Below, in pieces: positions 40,081 through 48,858 of a stretch of 64,000 nt of DNA; position 1 is the stretch's first letter, and every line of letters starts with the position of its first letter. Source of the stretch: DATARH01 sp963778385 (GTDB lineage: Bacteria > Pseudomonadota > Alphaproteobacteria > ATCC43930 > CGMCC-115725); contig CAVZUA010000010.1 of the NCBI GenBank assembly GCA_963778385.1, forward strand, positions 62,001 to 126,000, in the 5' to 3' direction. The notes beneath the pieces were generated by a model. That model did not search any database, was not told the DNA's origin, and saw only the letters and a list, made by a program, of their open reading frames with translations. A program made the position numbers and the translations under genes.

Positions 40081-40764
40081 ATGCCTGACGTGATCATCAA
40101 CGGCCCGGAGGGCCGCATCGAGGGGCGCTATCACCACGTGCGCTCGGGCCCGGCGCCGATGGCGCTGGTGCTGCACCCGCACCCGCTGCATGGCGGGAAC
40201 ATGAACAACCGTATTGTTTACGGGCTCTACCAGAACTTCGTGAAGCGCGGTTTTTCGACGCTGCGGATCAATTTTCGCGGCGTCGGCCGGAGCCAGGGCA
40301 GCTTTGACCGCGGCGAAGGCGAGCTCGCCGACGCGGCGGCGGCGCTCGATTGGCTGCAGACCTATAACCCGAACGCCGGCTCGTGCTGGGTTGCGGGCTA
40401 TTCGTTTGGCGCGTGGATCGGCATGCAGCTGCTGATGCGGCGGCCCGAAATCGAGGCGTTTATCTCGGTGTCGCCGCCGGCCAGCCAGTACGACTTCACC
40501 TTCCTTGCGCCGTGCCCGTCGTCGGGTCTCGTGATCCAGGGCGACTCGGACACGCTGGTGCCGATCGAGAGCGTCCAGAAGCTGGTGCACAAACTGGCGC
40601 ATCAGCGCGACATCAAGATCGATTTCCGCAAGATCGCCGGCGCCGACCATTTCTTCGCCGAGCAGCTCGAACAGGTGACGACGCATGTCGACACCTATAT
40701 CGGCGACCATCTGCGCGCCCCCGGGCAGGCCGAACCCGTGGTCCACGGACGCGGCCGGGCGTAG
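40081..40764 (+). CDS. Alpha/beta hydrolase
   Basis: A 227-aa protein with a lid-less alpha/beta hydrolase core. LVLHPHPLHGGNMNNRIVY holds the oxyanion region, GYSFGAW contains the nucleophilic Ser, and GDSDTLVP and IAGADHFF give the Asp and His. This short type is common next to cysE/isc clusters in alphaproteobacteria; the substrate is unknown. It is divergent from cysE. ATG 40081 (MPDVIINGPEG) chosen over upstream ATG 40033. Confidence 0.88.
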   Translation: MPDVIINGPEGRIEGRYHHVRSGPAPMALVLHPHPLHGGNMNNRIVYGLYQNFVKRGFSTLRINFRGVGRSQGSFDRGEGELADAAAALDWLQTYNPNAGSCWVAGYSFGAWIGMQLLMRRPEIEAFISVSPPASQYDFTFLAPCPSSGLVIQGDSDTLVPIESVQKLVHKLAHQRDIKIDFRKIAGADHFFAEQLEQVTTHVDTYIGDHLRAPGQAEPVVHGRGRA

Positions 40765-40774
40765 GCTGGCGTAA

Positions 40775-40842
40775 GGCGGAAAAGCGTAGCGCCTTCCGCC
40801 ATTGAGAGCGGCAACGGCGGATGACGCCTTTGCTCATCCGCC
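40775..40842. terminator. Double hairpin between convergent genes
   Basis: GGCGGAAAAGCG/CGCCTTCCGCC (40775-40800) and GGCGGATGA/TCATCCGCC (40816-40842) are two separate stem-loops in the 88-bp gap between the convergent hydrolase and dedA genes, likely acting as a bidirectional terminator. They resemble a dispersed repeat but I see no other copy in the window. Confidence 0.6.
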
Positions 40843-40852
40843 CTACGGTTTG

Positions 40853-41473
40853 TCAGCCCTTCGAGCGGGCGGTGCGCAGCATCGCCCAGATGATGCCGGC
40901 GATCCCGAACAAGGTCAGTCCGCCGAAAACCACGATGAAAGTGTTGGTCGAGCCGATCAGCCGGTCGCCGATATCGCCCGCCACGTCGCCAATAAACAGC
41001 AGCATCGGCGCCCAGACCAGCGCCGAGGTGAAGTTTGCGAGCCAGAACCGACCGCGCGGCATCTGCATCAGCCCGGCCGCCAGCGGGATCACAGCGCGGA
41101 CGGGGCCGAAAAAGCGGCCGATGAACACGCTCGCACCGCCGTATTTGGCAAAAAACTGGACGCCGCTCGGCAACATGTCGGGATTGCGCGAAAACGGCCA
41201 CAGATTGGCGATGCCGCCGCCAAACCGCCGGCCGATCCAATACGATACCGAGTCGCCAAGCGTCGCGCCGGCGACCGCGCCGATCAGCACCGGCGTGTAA
41301 GGCAGCGTGCCGTGGGACATCAGCGTCCCCGCCGCGATCAACAACGATGTGCCGGGAAACAGCAGGCTGAGAAACGCGAACAACTCGCCGAACGCGGTGA
41401 TGAACATGATCACCGCCGCCCAATGCGAATGCGCGGCGATAAAGGCGAGTGTCGGCTGTACGATGTCGTCCAT
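40853..41473 (-). CDS. DedA/SNARE-associated family membrane protein
   Basis: A 206-aa inner-membrane protein with about five hydrophobic segments and the DedA signature: FITAFGELFAFLSLLFPGTS, then GDSVSYWIGRRFG and VFIGRFFGPVRAVIPLAAGL. DedA proteins are lipid flippases or transporters important for envelope homeostasis. Start ATG 41473; long upstream frame is antisense shadow of the hydratase and pyrD genes. Confidence 0.92.
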   Translation of the reverse strand: MDDIVQPTLAFIAAHSHWAAVIMFITAFGELFAFLSLLFPGTSLLIAAGTLMSHGTLPYTPVLIGAVAGATLGDSVSYWIGRRFGGGIANLWPFSRNPDMLPSGVQFFAKYGGASVFIGRFFGPVRAVIPLAAGLMQMPRGRFWLANFTSALVWAPMLLFIGDVAGDIGDRLIGSTNTFIVVFGGLTLFGIAGIIWAMLRTARSKG

Positions 41474-41493
41474 GAACGGCGGTATACTTGGCT

Positions 41494-41576
41494 TGTCGTC
41501 CCGGCGGAAGGCCGGGACCCATCGTTCGGTCTCCGCTGCGTCTGAAAAGTGGGTACCGGCTTTCACCGGTACGACA
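41494..41576. repeat. Dispersed palindromic repeat, family C copy 2
   Basis: TCGTCCCGGCGGAAGGCCGG ... AAAGTGGGTACCGGCTTTCA, an inverted repeat in the gap between divergent dedA and hydratase genes. Same family as 33900-33980 and 55977-56057. Confidence 0.75.
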
Positions 41577-41608
41577 GATTGGGTATGTCCCGAGCCAGGA
41601 GGAAGCCC

Positions 41609-42391
41609 ATGCCAACCCTTGACCCTCGGCAAACCGGGGAACGCATCGTCGCGGTGTTTCGCGCGCGGCAGCCGATCGACATTCTGCCCGACGAGCTGAT
41701 CCCGGCGACGCTCGACGAGGCCTACCGGGTGCGCGAGGCCTATGAGGCGATCGAGGTGCCGCGGCGCGGCCAGGTCGTCGGTTACAAGATCGGTCTCACG
41801 ACGCCGATCATGCAGCAGCTCTGCGGCGTTGACGAGCCGTGCTACGGCGCGATGTTTTCGAGCGAAATCCGCCACTCGCCGGCGGAAATCAGGGTCGCCG
41901 ATTATTGCCGCGTCGGCATCGAGACCGAGATCGCGATGCGGCTCGGCGCCGATCTGCCCGATGGCGGCGGTCTGGCGCGCGTCACCGAGGCGGTCGAGAG
42001 CTGCATGGCGGCGACCGAAGTGCTCGAGGATCTCAAGCACGACTACAAGCGGCTGACCGCGCGCTCGATGGTCGCCGGCAACGTGTGGAACGCCGGCTGC
42101 GTGCTCGGCGCGCCGGTCGGCGAATGGCGCCAGCTCGACCTGGCGACCGTCACCTATCGGCTGACGATCAACGGCAAGGAAATCGGCACCGGCAAGGGCG
42201 CCGACGTGATGGGCAATCCGCTCAACGCGCTCAGTTGGCTCGCCGACAAGCTTGCCGCCGACGGACGGCCGCTCAAGCGCGGCATGGTGGTGATGACCGG
42301 CAGCACGGTGCCGATCCAGTTTCCCGCGCCCGGCGACCATGCGGTCGTCGAGGTCTCGGGTCTCGGCCGCGCGGAAATCCGCTTCGTCTGA
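41609..42391 (+). CDS. 2-keto-4-pentenoate hydratase / FAH-like decarboxylase family
   Basis: A 260-aa protein of the MhpD/fumarylacetoacetase fold. GYKIGLTTPIMQQLCGVDEP, RVGIETEIAMRLGADLP with metal-binding glutamates, and GKGADVMGNPLNALSWLADK are typical. It hydrates 2-hydroxypenta-2,4-dienoate-like products of aromatic ring cleavage. AGGAGGAAGCCC precedes ATG 41609. It is followed 2 bp later by pyrD, probably co-transcribed by chance of packing. Confidence 0.88.
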   Translation: MPTLDPRQTGERIVAVFRARQPIDILPDELIPATLDEAYRVREAYEAIEVPRRGQVVGYKIGLTTPIMQQLCGVDEPCYGAMFSSEIRHSPAEIRVADYCRVGIETEIAMRLGADLPDGGGLARVTEAVESCMAATEVLEDLKHDYKRLTARSMVAGNVWNAGCVLGAPVGEWRQLDLATVTYRLTINGKEIGTGKGADVMGNPLNALSWLADKLAADGRPLKRGMVVMTGSTVPIQFPAPGDHAVVEVSGLGRAEIRFV

Positions 42392-42393
42392 GC

Positions 42394-43488
42394 GTGCCCG
42401 ACTTCTTCCCGCTGATCCGCCCGCTGCTGCGGGCGCTGCCGGCCGAAGCCGCGCATCGGGTGACACTCGCCACGCTCGGCTGGGGGCTCGGCGGTCTGGT
42501 CGCCGGACGCGCCGAGCCCGATCCGCCGAGCCTGCGGCAACGGCTGTGGGGCCGCGACTTCCCCAATCCGATCGGCGTGGCCGCCGGGTTCGACAAGGAC
42601 GCGCTGGTGCCTGACGCGGTCTTGCGGCTCGGCTGTGGTTTCGCCGAGACCGGCACCGTCACGCCGCGTCCGCAAGTGGGGAACCCGCGGCCGCGCATCT
42701 TCCGCCTCGACCAAGACCGTGCGGTGATCAACCGGCTGGGGTTCAACAATCAGGGCCTGGAACAGACCCTGGCGCGGCTGCGGGCACGGCCGCGGACCGG
42801 CATTGTCGGTGTCAATCTCGGCAAGAACCGCGACAGCGAGGACGCTGTCGCCGATTATCTCGATGGCGTCCGACGGGTCGGTCGGCTCGCCGATTATTTT
42901 GTCGTCAACGTCTCGTCGCCCAACACGCCGGGCCTGCGCGATCTGCAGCGCCGGGAGATTCTCGGCGATCTGCTGCGGCAGGTCGTCGCGACGCGCGACG
43001 CGGAGGCGGCGGGTGTCCCGTTGCTGGTCAAGATCGCGCCGGACCTCAGCGCCGAGGAACGCGGCGACATCGCGGCGCTGGCGACCGAGACCGGCATCGA
43101 CGGCATCGTCATCGCCAACACGACGATCGCCCGCCCGACGGAACTGCGCAGCCCCCATGCCGCTGAGACGGGCGGCCTCAGCGGCGAGCCGCTTTTGGCG
43201 CCGTCGACCGCGCTGCTCGAGGAAATCTATCGGCTGACGGAAGGCAAGATGCCGCTGATCGGGGTCGGCGGTGTTGCCGGCGCGGCCGACGCCTACGCCA
43301 AGATCCGCGCCGGCGCCTCTTTGGTGCAGCTCTACACGGCGCTGGTGTTCGAGGGGCCCGCGCTGATCGGCCGCATTAAGCGCGGTCTCGCCGAGCTGTT
43401 GCGCCGTGACGGCTTCACCTCGGTTGCCGACGCGGTCGGCGCCGACCACGGGGCGGGGACCGCAAAGCGCGCATCGGCCGCGCGCTAA
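42394..43488 (+). CDS. pyrD: Dihydroorotate dehydrogenase, class 2 (quinone-dependent)
   Basis: A 364-aa flavoprotein for pyrimidine synthesis. NPIGVAAGFDKDALV, ETGTVTPRPQVGNPRPRIFR, NVSSPNTPGLRDLQ with the catalytic Ser, KIAPDLS and GVGGVAGAADAYAKIRAGA are class 2 motifs. The N-terminal helical part (FPLIRPLLRALPAEAAHRVT) is the membrane-associated quinone-site domain. Start GTG 42394, just after the hydratase stop. Confidence 0.95.
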   Translation: MPDFFPLIRPLLRALPAEAAHRVTLATLGWGLGGLVAGRAEPDPPSLRQRLWGRDFPNPIGVAAGFDKDALVPDAVLRLGCGFAETGTVTPRPQVGNPRPRIFRLDQDRAVINRLGFNNQGLEQTLARLRARPRTGIVGVNLGKNRDSEDAVADYLDGVRRVGRLADYFVVNVSSPNTPGLRDLQRREILGDLLRQVVATRDAEAAGVPLLVKIAPDLSAEERGDIAALATETGIDGIVIANTTIARPTELRSPHAAETGGLSGEPLLAPSTALLEEIYRLTEGKMPLIGVGGVAGAADAYAKIRAGASLVQLYTALVFEGPALIGRIKRGLAELLRRDGFTSVADAVGADHGAGTAKRASAAR

Positions 43489-43566
43489 TGCCGCACGAGA
43501 TCAGCCCCGGCACTTTTCACTACCGCTCCCCGGCTTCCGCCGGGAAGCGGCTAAAGAAGATCCGCG

Positions 43567-43761
43567 CTAGCGGTCAAGGCCGTGGGATTTCAGCGCGGTC
43601 TGATGCGCCGGTGTCGTCGGGTCGTTCTGCATCAGCGCCTTGGCTTTCGGGCTGTCGAGGGGGACCCAGCCCTGGATCGGCGTCAATGATTGCGCCCGAC
43701 TCGGCGCCGCGGCGGCGAGCAGCACGGCGACGGCGACGGCAAAACCCAAACCCGATTTCAT
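43567..43761 (-). CDS. Small exported protein of unknown function
   Basis: A 64-aa protein with signal peptide FAVAVAVLLAAAAPSRAQS and a short mature part (PIQGWVPLDSPKAKALMQND). Convergent with pyrD across a short family C repeat (43523-43550) and divergent from the HAD hydrolase gene. No family recognised. Confidence 0.6.
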   Translation of the reverse strand: MKSGLGFAVAVAVLLAAAAPSRAQSLTPIQGWVPLDSPKAKALMQNDPTTPAHQTALKSHGLDR

Positions 43762-43892
43762 GATGCTATCCTCATATGATCGACGATGGATTCGCCTCCG
43801 CAGAACGCTTTGTCGATTGCCGAGGTTCCGGCCGCGTGCGTCCGCCGGAGAGTGTGCTAGTTTCGTCCATCCCTCCGACCGATGATGGCGGC

Positions 43893-44777
43893 ATGACGCT
43901 TCGCGAAATGACGTTTCACGAAATACGCGGTGCGCGCGAGGTCGCCGCCGATTACGACGGGTTCGTGCTCGATTTGTGGGGCGTGATCCATGACGGGGTG
44001 CAGCCCTATCCCGGCGTCCTCGATTGCCTGGCGGCGCTGCTGGCAGTGGGCAAACGCGTCGTGCTGCTGTCGAACGCACCGCGCCGCGCTTATGACGTCG
44101 TCAACCGCATCACCGCGATCGGCGTGCCGCAGGGCCTCTATCATGGCGTCATGTCGTCGGGCGAGGAGGCTTGGGAGTACCTCAAGCGGCGCGACGATCC
44201 GTTCTACGCCGATATTGGGCAGCGCTGCCTGCACATCTGCTCGGACCGGGATTTGGAAATCCGCGTCGGCCTCGACCTCGACTATGTCGAGCGCGCCGAG
44301 GAGGCCGAGTTCATCCTCAACACCGGCCCCGCCGGCTGGGACGATACGATCGAGGATTACGCGCCGATTCTCGCCGCCGGGCGCGAGCGCGGCCTCAAGA
44401 TGGTCTGCGCCAACCCCGATCTGATGGTCAATCACGGCACCCAGCTGGCGCTGTGCGCCGGCGCGCTGGCGGTGCATTACGAGGGCATCGGCGGCGCGGT
44501 GCGCTGGCACGGCAAGCCCTATCCCTCGGTCTACGATTCGTGTCTACGGCTGCTCGGGATCGCCGATCAGCGCCGCATCCTCGCGGTTGGCGACAGCCTG
44601 CGGACCGATATCGCCGGCGCCAACGGTGCCGGGCTCGACAGCCTGCTGATCGCCGGGCAGGGCATCCATCTCGACGAATTCGCGCCTGGCGGCAGGCTCG
44701 ATCACGCTCGCATCGCGGCCGCCGCCGCAACCGCCGGTGCGCGACCGACACTCGTCGCACCGCGCTTCATCTGGTAG
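43893..44777 (+). CDS. HAD-superfamily hydrolase (TIGR01459/NagD-like)
   Basis: A 294-aa protein with HAD motifs I (FVLDLWGVIHDG), II (VVLLSNAPRR), III (WHGKPYPSVYD) and IV (LAVGDSLRTDIAGANGAG) and a C2-type cap, matching the TIGR01459 group of NagD-like phosphatases. Substrate unknown. ATG 43893 starts at the usual distance from motif I; the open frame before it overlaps a divergent small gene. Confidence 0.9.
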   Translation: MTLREMTFHEIRGAREVAADYDGFVLDLWGVIHDGVQPYPGVLDCLAALLAVGKRVVLLSNAPRRAYDVVNRITAIGVPQGLYHGVMSSGEEAWEYLKRRDDPFYADIGQRCLHICSDRDLEIRVGLDLDYVERAEEAEFILNTGPAGWDDTIEDYAPILAAGRERGLKMVCANPDLMVNHGTQLALCAGALAVHYEGIGGAVRWHGKPYPSVYDSCLRLLGIADQRRILAVGDSLRTDIAGANGAGLDSLLIAGQGIHLDEFAPGGRLDHARIAAAAATAGARPTLVAPRFIW

Positions 44778-44855
44778 CGGCCGCCGATTGCGGTCCGAGC
44801 GCGACGAGGCAATTTCGCCGCGTCGCGATTTCCTTTAAGCTGATCGCGCCGCCAC

Positions 44856-45932
44856 ATGACGATCGCCGCCCACCGCCCGCTCAACAGCGCGCGCCCGCGC
44901 GCCGGGGTGAGGCGCGCGCTCGACTGGTGGCTTGGCGAGCTTGCCGCCTGCCGGCAGGATCTGCGGGCTTTCGCGGCGACGCATCGGCGGCGCGGCGTGG
45001 TGATCGAGGCCGGCGAGCGGTATTGGCTGCTGCGCCAGGGCGGCCGGCCGATCGGCCAGATCGACATGCAGGCGGATGGCGCGGCGGAATTGCCACGGCT
45101 GCTGACCCCGGCGATACGCGGACGCTCGGTGGTGGTCGAAATCCCGGCGGACAGGGTGCTGGCGAAAACCATCGCGCTGCCGCCTGGCGCTAAAGGGCAG
45201 CTCGATCGCATCCTCGGCTTTGAGATCGCCCGGCATTTCCCGTTTCCCGCCGAGCGCGTCTATTTCCAGCACCGCCTGGTGAAGGGCGAGCGCGACGGTC
45301 TGGTGACGGTCGAGATCGTCGCGGTGCCGCGCGAGGTGGTCGACCGCATCTGTGCGGTGCTCGCCGCGTTGGGGTTGCGCCCGGCGGCGATCGCGGTCGG
45401 CGCCGGCGCGCCCGCGATCCCGCTCTTCCTGCCCGCCGCGGCGTTCGCGGCGGGGCGCCCTGCGACCTCCCGCTCGACGCGTCTCCTCGGTCTCGCGACG
45501 GCGTTGGCGGCCGTGGCCGCGCTGGTCTCATGGCCGCTCGCGCAGCAGCGCGCGATGGACGGGCTCGATCGGGAGATCGCGGCGCTTAAACCGGCGGCCG
45601 AATCCGCGCTGCGCGCCGGCGAGGGCGAGCGCCGCGCCGGCGAGCGGAACGCCGCGATGCTGTCGCTGCGCGCCACGCGGCCCCCGCTGGTGACGGCGCT
45701 CGATGTGCTGAGCCGTGATTTGCCGGATGGTGCCTGGCTGCTGTCGCTGTCGATCGCCGGCCGCGATGTCGTGCTCGACGGGCTCGCGCCGTCGGCGGCG
45801 GCCATCGCGCTGGCGCTGGAGAAAGCGGGCAACGTGTCGGGCATCGTGTTCCGCGCGCCGATCGCCCGCGAGGCCGCCGGTCTCGAGCATTTCCAGCTCG
45901 GCGCAACGCTGAACGGCGCGGCCAAGCCATGA
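44856..45932 (+). CDS. GspL/PilN-type type II secretion-like protein
   Basis: A 358-aa protein. The N-terminal cytoplasmic part (GRSVVVEIPADRVLAKTIAL, ILGFEIARHFPFPAERVYFQ) resembles the reduced actin-like domain of GspL. One transmembrane segment near residues 208-226 (LLGLATALAAVAALVSW) and a PilN-like periplasmic domain follow. It starts an operon with GspM- and GspC-like genes joined by ATGA and GTGA overlaps. GspL normally recruits the GspE ATPase, which is not encoded in the window. Confidence 0.82.
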   Translation: MTIAAHRPLNSARPRAGVRRALDWWLGELAACRQDLRAFAATHRRRGVVIEAGERYWLLRQGGRPIGQIDMQADGAAELPRLLTPAIRGRSVVVEIPADRVLAKTIALPPGAKGQLDRILGFEIARHFPFPAERVYFQHRLVKGERDGLVTVEIVAVPREVVDRICAVLAALGLRPAAIAVGAGAPAIPLFLPAAAFAAGRPATSRSTRLLGLATALAAVAALVSWPLAQQRAMDGLDREIAALKPAAESALRAGEGERRAGERNAAMLSLRATRPPLVTALDVLSRDLPDGAWLLSLSIAGRDVVLDGLAPSAAAIALALEKAGNVSGIVFRAPIAREAAGLEHFQLGATLNGAAKP

Positions 45933-46471
45933 CGCTCGCCGAGCGCCCCAATCTTGGCCGGATCTCGGCGCTGGCGATCCTTGCCGTGTTGATCGCTCTG
46001 TTCTGTCTCGGCCCGGTCGCCGCGTATTGCGGTTGGATCGCCGACAACGCCGATTCTCTCGCCGCCAAGGCGGCGGTGCTGCAGCGTTACCGTCTGCTCG
46101 CCGGCGCCGAGGCCAAGGCGGCCGCCCCGGCCGGCCCCGCCCTGCTTTATGCCGAGATGCCGGAATCGCAGGCGACGGCGCTGTTGCAGGAAACCGTCAA
46201 GACGGCGGCGGTGGCGGCGCATGTTCAAGTCCAGGGACTGCAGGTGCTGCGCGGCGAGGCGGTGAGCGGCGCGACGCGCATCGGCGTCCGGGTGCGCGCC
46301 AGCGGCGATATGACGGGGCTGCGGAACCTGCTCTACGCGATCGAGACCGCAAAACCGCTGCTCTACCCCGATAATCTGTCGGTCCAGTCGCATGCCGCGA
46401 TGCCGGGCGCGGCGGCAGCCCTCGACTTCCAGTTCGATATTTCCGGCTTCAAGGCGGAGCCGGCGTCGTGA
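45929..46471 (+). CDS. GspM-like type II secretion protein
   Basis: A 180-aa protein with an N-terminal transmembrane segment (ALAILAVLIALFCLGPVAAY) and a periplasmic ferredoxin-like domain (ESQATALLQETVKTAAVAAH, LLYAIETAKPLLYPDNLSV) typical of the GspM b subtype. GspM stabilises GspL in the inner-membrane platform. ATGA overlap with the GspL-like gene and GTGA overlap with the next. Confidence 0.8.
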   Translation: MTLAERPNLGRISALAILAVLIALFCLGPVAAYCGWIADNADSLAAKAAVLQRYRLLAGAEAKAAAPAGPALLYAEMPESQATALLQETVKTAAVAAHVQVQGLQVLRGEAVSGATRIGVRVRASGDMTGLRNLLYAIETAKPLLYPDNLSVQSHAAMPGAAAALDFQFDISGFKAEPAS

Positions 46472-46938
46472 TCGCGCTGCGCCTCGACCATGGGCTGGCC
46501 GCCGGCGTCCTGTGTTTCGGGGCGCTCGCGCTCTGGCCGTGGCTGGTGCCACCGATCCCCGCGACGCGGCCGCTTGCGACGCCGTCTGCGGCACCGGCGG
46601 CGCCGGCCATCGCTGTCCTGCCGCCGCTGGCGAATTTTGCCGCGACGGTCGAGCGGCCGCTGTTCTCGCCGTCGCGCCGCCCGGCGGCGAACGCGCCCGC
46701 TGCCGCGGCACCCGCGGCCGAGAGCCGCTACCGGCTGCTCGGCATCGTCGCCCGGGGACCGAAAAAAACCGCCTTTATCGCCGACAATGTCCGGCGCGCG
46801 GAGATCGGGATTGGCGAGGTGCTCGACGGCTGGACAGTCAAGGAGATCGGCCAGGACCGCGTGACCCTCGCGTCGCCCGCGGGCGAGATGGTGCTGAAGC
46901 TGAAATCGGCGCCGGCGGAGCCGGTCAAACCTCAATGA
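46468..46938 (+). CDS. GspC/GspN-like type II secretion protein
   Basis: A 156-aa protein with an N-terminal membrane anchor (LAAGVLCFGALALWPWLVPP), a Pro/Ala-rich linker and a C-terminal HR-like beta domain (YRLLGIVARGPKKTAFIADN, RRAEIGIGEVLDGWTVKEIG). The HR domain links the inner-membrane platform to the secretin. Last of the three-gene set; its 3' end overlaps the convergent DUF882 gene by 7 bp. Confidence 0.75.
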   Translation: MIALRLDHGLAAGVLCFGALALWPWLVPPIPATRPLATPSAAPAAPAIAVLPPLANFAATVERPLFSPSRRPAANAPAAAAPAAESRYRLLGIVARGPKKTAFIADNVRRAEIGIGEVLDGWTVKEIGQDRVTLASPAGEMVLKLKSAPAEPVKPQ

Positions 46939-47636
46939 CCGGAGACGAGCGCCTCCGCCTTGGCGACGAGGCGGTGCAGCGCCAGGCGCTGGCTGGCGGA
47001 TAGCGGTTTCTGCGCATCGCCCAGCGACAGCACACCGTTCGGCGAGACGCCGAGCGCGCCATTGGCGATCAGCTCTTGCATTTGCAGGAGCAGCCGCAGG
47101 AAGCCTTCGCCGCCCAAGTCCCAGTTGCGCACCGGCCCGGTGTCGAGATGGATGAAATGCGATTGCGGGTACCAGCCGACGCCGCCGCGCTGCATCGCCC
47201 GCGCGGTCTCCATCGCCACGTCGAGCCGCGCCGGCAAATAGATGTCGAGCGCCCGGCCGTAGATGTGCTGCGAGTTATCGGCGACCCCGAACGTGGTGCG
47301 CGCCAGCATCTCGTTGGTGGCGCGGGTGCGATAGGCCGACAGTACCGTGGCCTCGCCGATCCCAACTGCCTCCAGAACGCCGGCGAGAAAATCGATGACG
47401 CCGACATCGTAGTCGATTGTCTCGCCCGAATGGTGATCGCGCAGAAACACCGACAGATCAGCCATCGCCGCGGCGATCGGCCCATTATCGTCGCGATAGG
47501 GACCGTTGAAGCTCTCGCCGGTATGCGCGTTTACGAGCTTCAGACGCCGGAGCTTGGGCAAAGGCAGCTCGGCCCGCGCCGCGACGGGCGTCGCCAGAGC
47601 CGCCGAGAGGAGGGAAAGAAACGCCCGCCGGTCCAT
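46932..47636 (-). CDS. DUF882/YcbK-type M15 peptidase-like exported protein
   Basis: A 234-aa protein with a Tat-like signal (MDRRAFLSLLSAALATP). The catalytic fold shows SxHxxGxAxDI (NSQHIYGRALDIYL) and HxD (FIHLDTG), the zinc ligands of the M15 family, with YRTRATNEMLA before them. Such proteins cleave peptidoglycan peptides. Start ATG 47636; the longer upstream frame is not supported. Confidence 0.88.
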   Translation of the reverse strand: MDRRAFLSLLSAALATPVAARAELPLPKLRRLKLVNAHTGESFNGPYRDDNGPIAAAMADLSVFLRDHHSGETIDYDVGVIDFLAGVLEAVGIGEATVLSAYRTRATNEMLARTTFGVADNSQHIYGRALDIYLPARLDVAMETARAMQRGGVGWYPQSHFIHLDTGPVRNWDLGGEGFLRLLLQMQELIANGALGVSPNGVLSLGDAQKPLSASQRLALHRLVAKAEALVSGH

Positions 47637-47727
47637 CACACTAGGGTTAGAGCAGATAGCGGCCCTTTTTTGAAGCGTCAGTGCCGGTCCTAGAGCGAGT
47701 TTCGTTTGAATTGAAACATTTACCTGC

Positions 47728-47756
47728 GTCCCCCGGCTTGACCCGGGGGCCACGCC
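47728..47756. repeat. Short family A palindromic repeat
   Basis: CCCCCGGCTTGACCCGGGGG is a compact palindrome sharing GGCTTGACCCGG with the family A repeats at 5241 and 53731. It lies in the 186-bp gap between the DUF882 and mepA genes, both on the minus strand. Confidence 0.6.
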
Positions 47757-47822
47757 TTCATCCGCCGGCGCTCGCGCAAGCCCGGCCGAGGCGGGAGAGA
47801 GGTGTTGCGCCGTGTTCCTCAA

Positions 47823-48734
47823 TCAAGGCGACGTGGCGACGGCGGCGCATTCGGGCGGCAGCTGGCTGACCAGCAAGGGCGGCGCCGGCGGGCTGGGCTT
47901 GGGGTGACGGCCCTCCGCAGTGAACCACCAGTCGAGTTCCTTGCCGCAGCCGTCGCCGTCCGGCGGCAGGGCTTGGTTCTCGCACAGTGTCTGACCGGGC
48001 GGGCAAGTGAGGCGGATATGGAAATGGTCGTCATGCCCCCACCACGGCCGCAGTTTGCGCAGCCAGTCGCGATCGGCGCCTGCCTCGCGGCACAGTCGGC
48101 GCTTGATCGCCGCGTTGACGAACATCCGCGCCAGTTCGGGCATGCGCGCCACGTCTTCGTAGAGCTTGCGGTACGACGGGTTCCAGATCGCCGGATCGAC
48201 GTCGTTGCCGTCGGCCCTGACAATGCTCTTTGCCGGCAGATTGTCGCGCTCCTCGACGCTCAGCCGGCGGTCGGGCATCGGGATGACCCAGAGATCGGCG
48301 TCGAGACCGATCTGGTGCGAGGCATGGCCGGTCACCATCGGTCCGCCGCGCGGTTGGCCCAGATCGCCGATCAACAGGCCAGGCCAGCCGACCACTCGGG
48401 GCACGCTTTCCGCCAGCCGCTCGATCGCCGCGATCAGCACGGGATGACCCCAGGCACGGTTGCGCGCCGGCCGCATGACCTGCCAGGTCGGCCCACCCGC
48501 CGGCAGCGGCACGGCCCCGGCGATGCAGCCGCGCTCGTATTTGCCGATCGAGCGCGGCGTGCCGGCGCTCGGCTGCGAGACGCTGCCGAAAACGCGTTTT
48601 GCGGCGTCCGCGGGCAGCGCCGCGATGATCGCGGCGCGTTTCGCCGCCTCGCTTGCGGCAACATCTTGCGCCAGCGTTGCGGTTGGCGCCAACAAGGCGA
48701 AAGCCATCGCCCAAAATGCGACCGGAAGGCGCAT
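47823..48734 (-). CDS. mepA: Penicillin-insensitive murein endopeptidase
   Basis: A 303-aa periplasmic LAS-type metallopeptidase with signal peptide (FWAMAFALLAPTATLAQ). Zinc-site motifs: TGHASHQIGLDADLW and DDHFHIRLTCP. Conserved MepA segments PSAGTPRSIGKYERGCIAGA and WGHPVLIAAIERLA. MepA cuts D-Ala-mDAP cross-links. It lies next to another peptidoglycan peptidase gene on the same strand. Confidence 0.93.
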   Translation of the reverse strand: MRLPVAFWAMAFALLAPTATLAQDVAASEAAKRAAIIAALPADAAKRVFGSVSQPSAGTPRSIGKYERGCIAGAVPLPAGGPTWQVMRPARNRAWGHPVLIAAIERLAESVPRVVGWPGLLIGDLGQPRGGPMVTGHASHQIGLDADLWVIPMPDRRLSVEERDNLPAKSIVRADGNDVDPAIWNPSYRKLYEDVARMPELARMFVNAAIKRRLCREAGADRDWLRKLRPWWGHDDHFHIRLTCPPGQTLCENQALPPDGDGCGKELDWWFTAEGRHPKPSPPAPPLLVSQLPPECAAVATSP

Positions 48735-48858
48735 GATTTCAGCCTTTAAAACAGAGATTTAAGCGAAAACGATGGTATTTTCGCGAATTAACGATCAATT
48801 TGCGCCCGTCCGAATCAGCCGGCGTTAGCATCGTTACGTGGTCCCTTGAAACACCGGG

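Noticed and set aside
40853..42466. 537-aa minus-strand ORF extending dedA upstream
   Set aside because: Only the last 206 residues are DedA; the rest is antisense to the hydratase and the start of pyrD.
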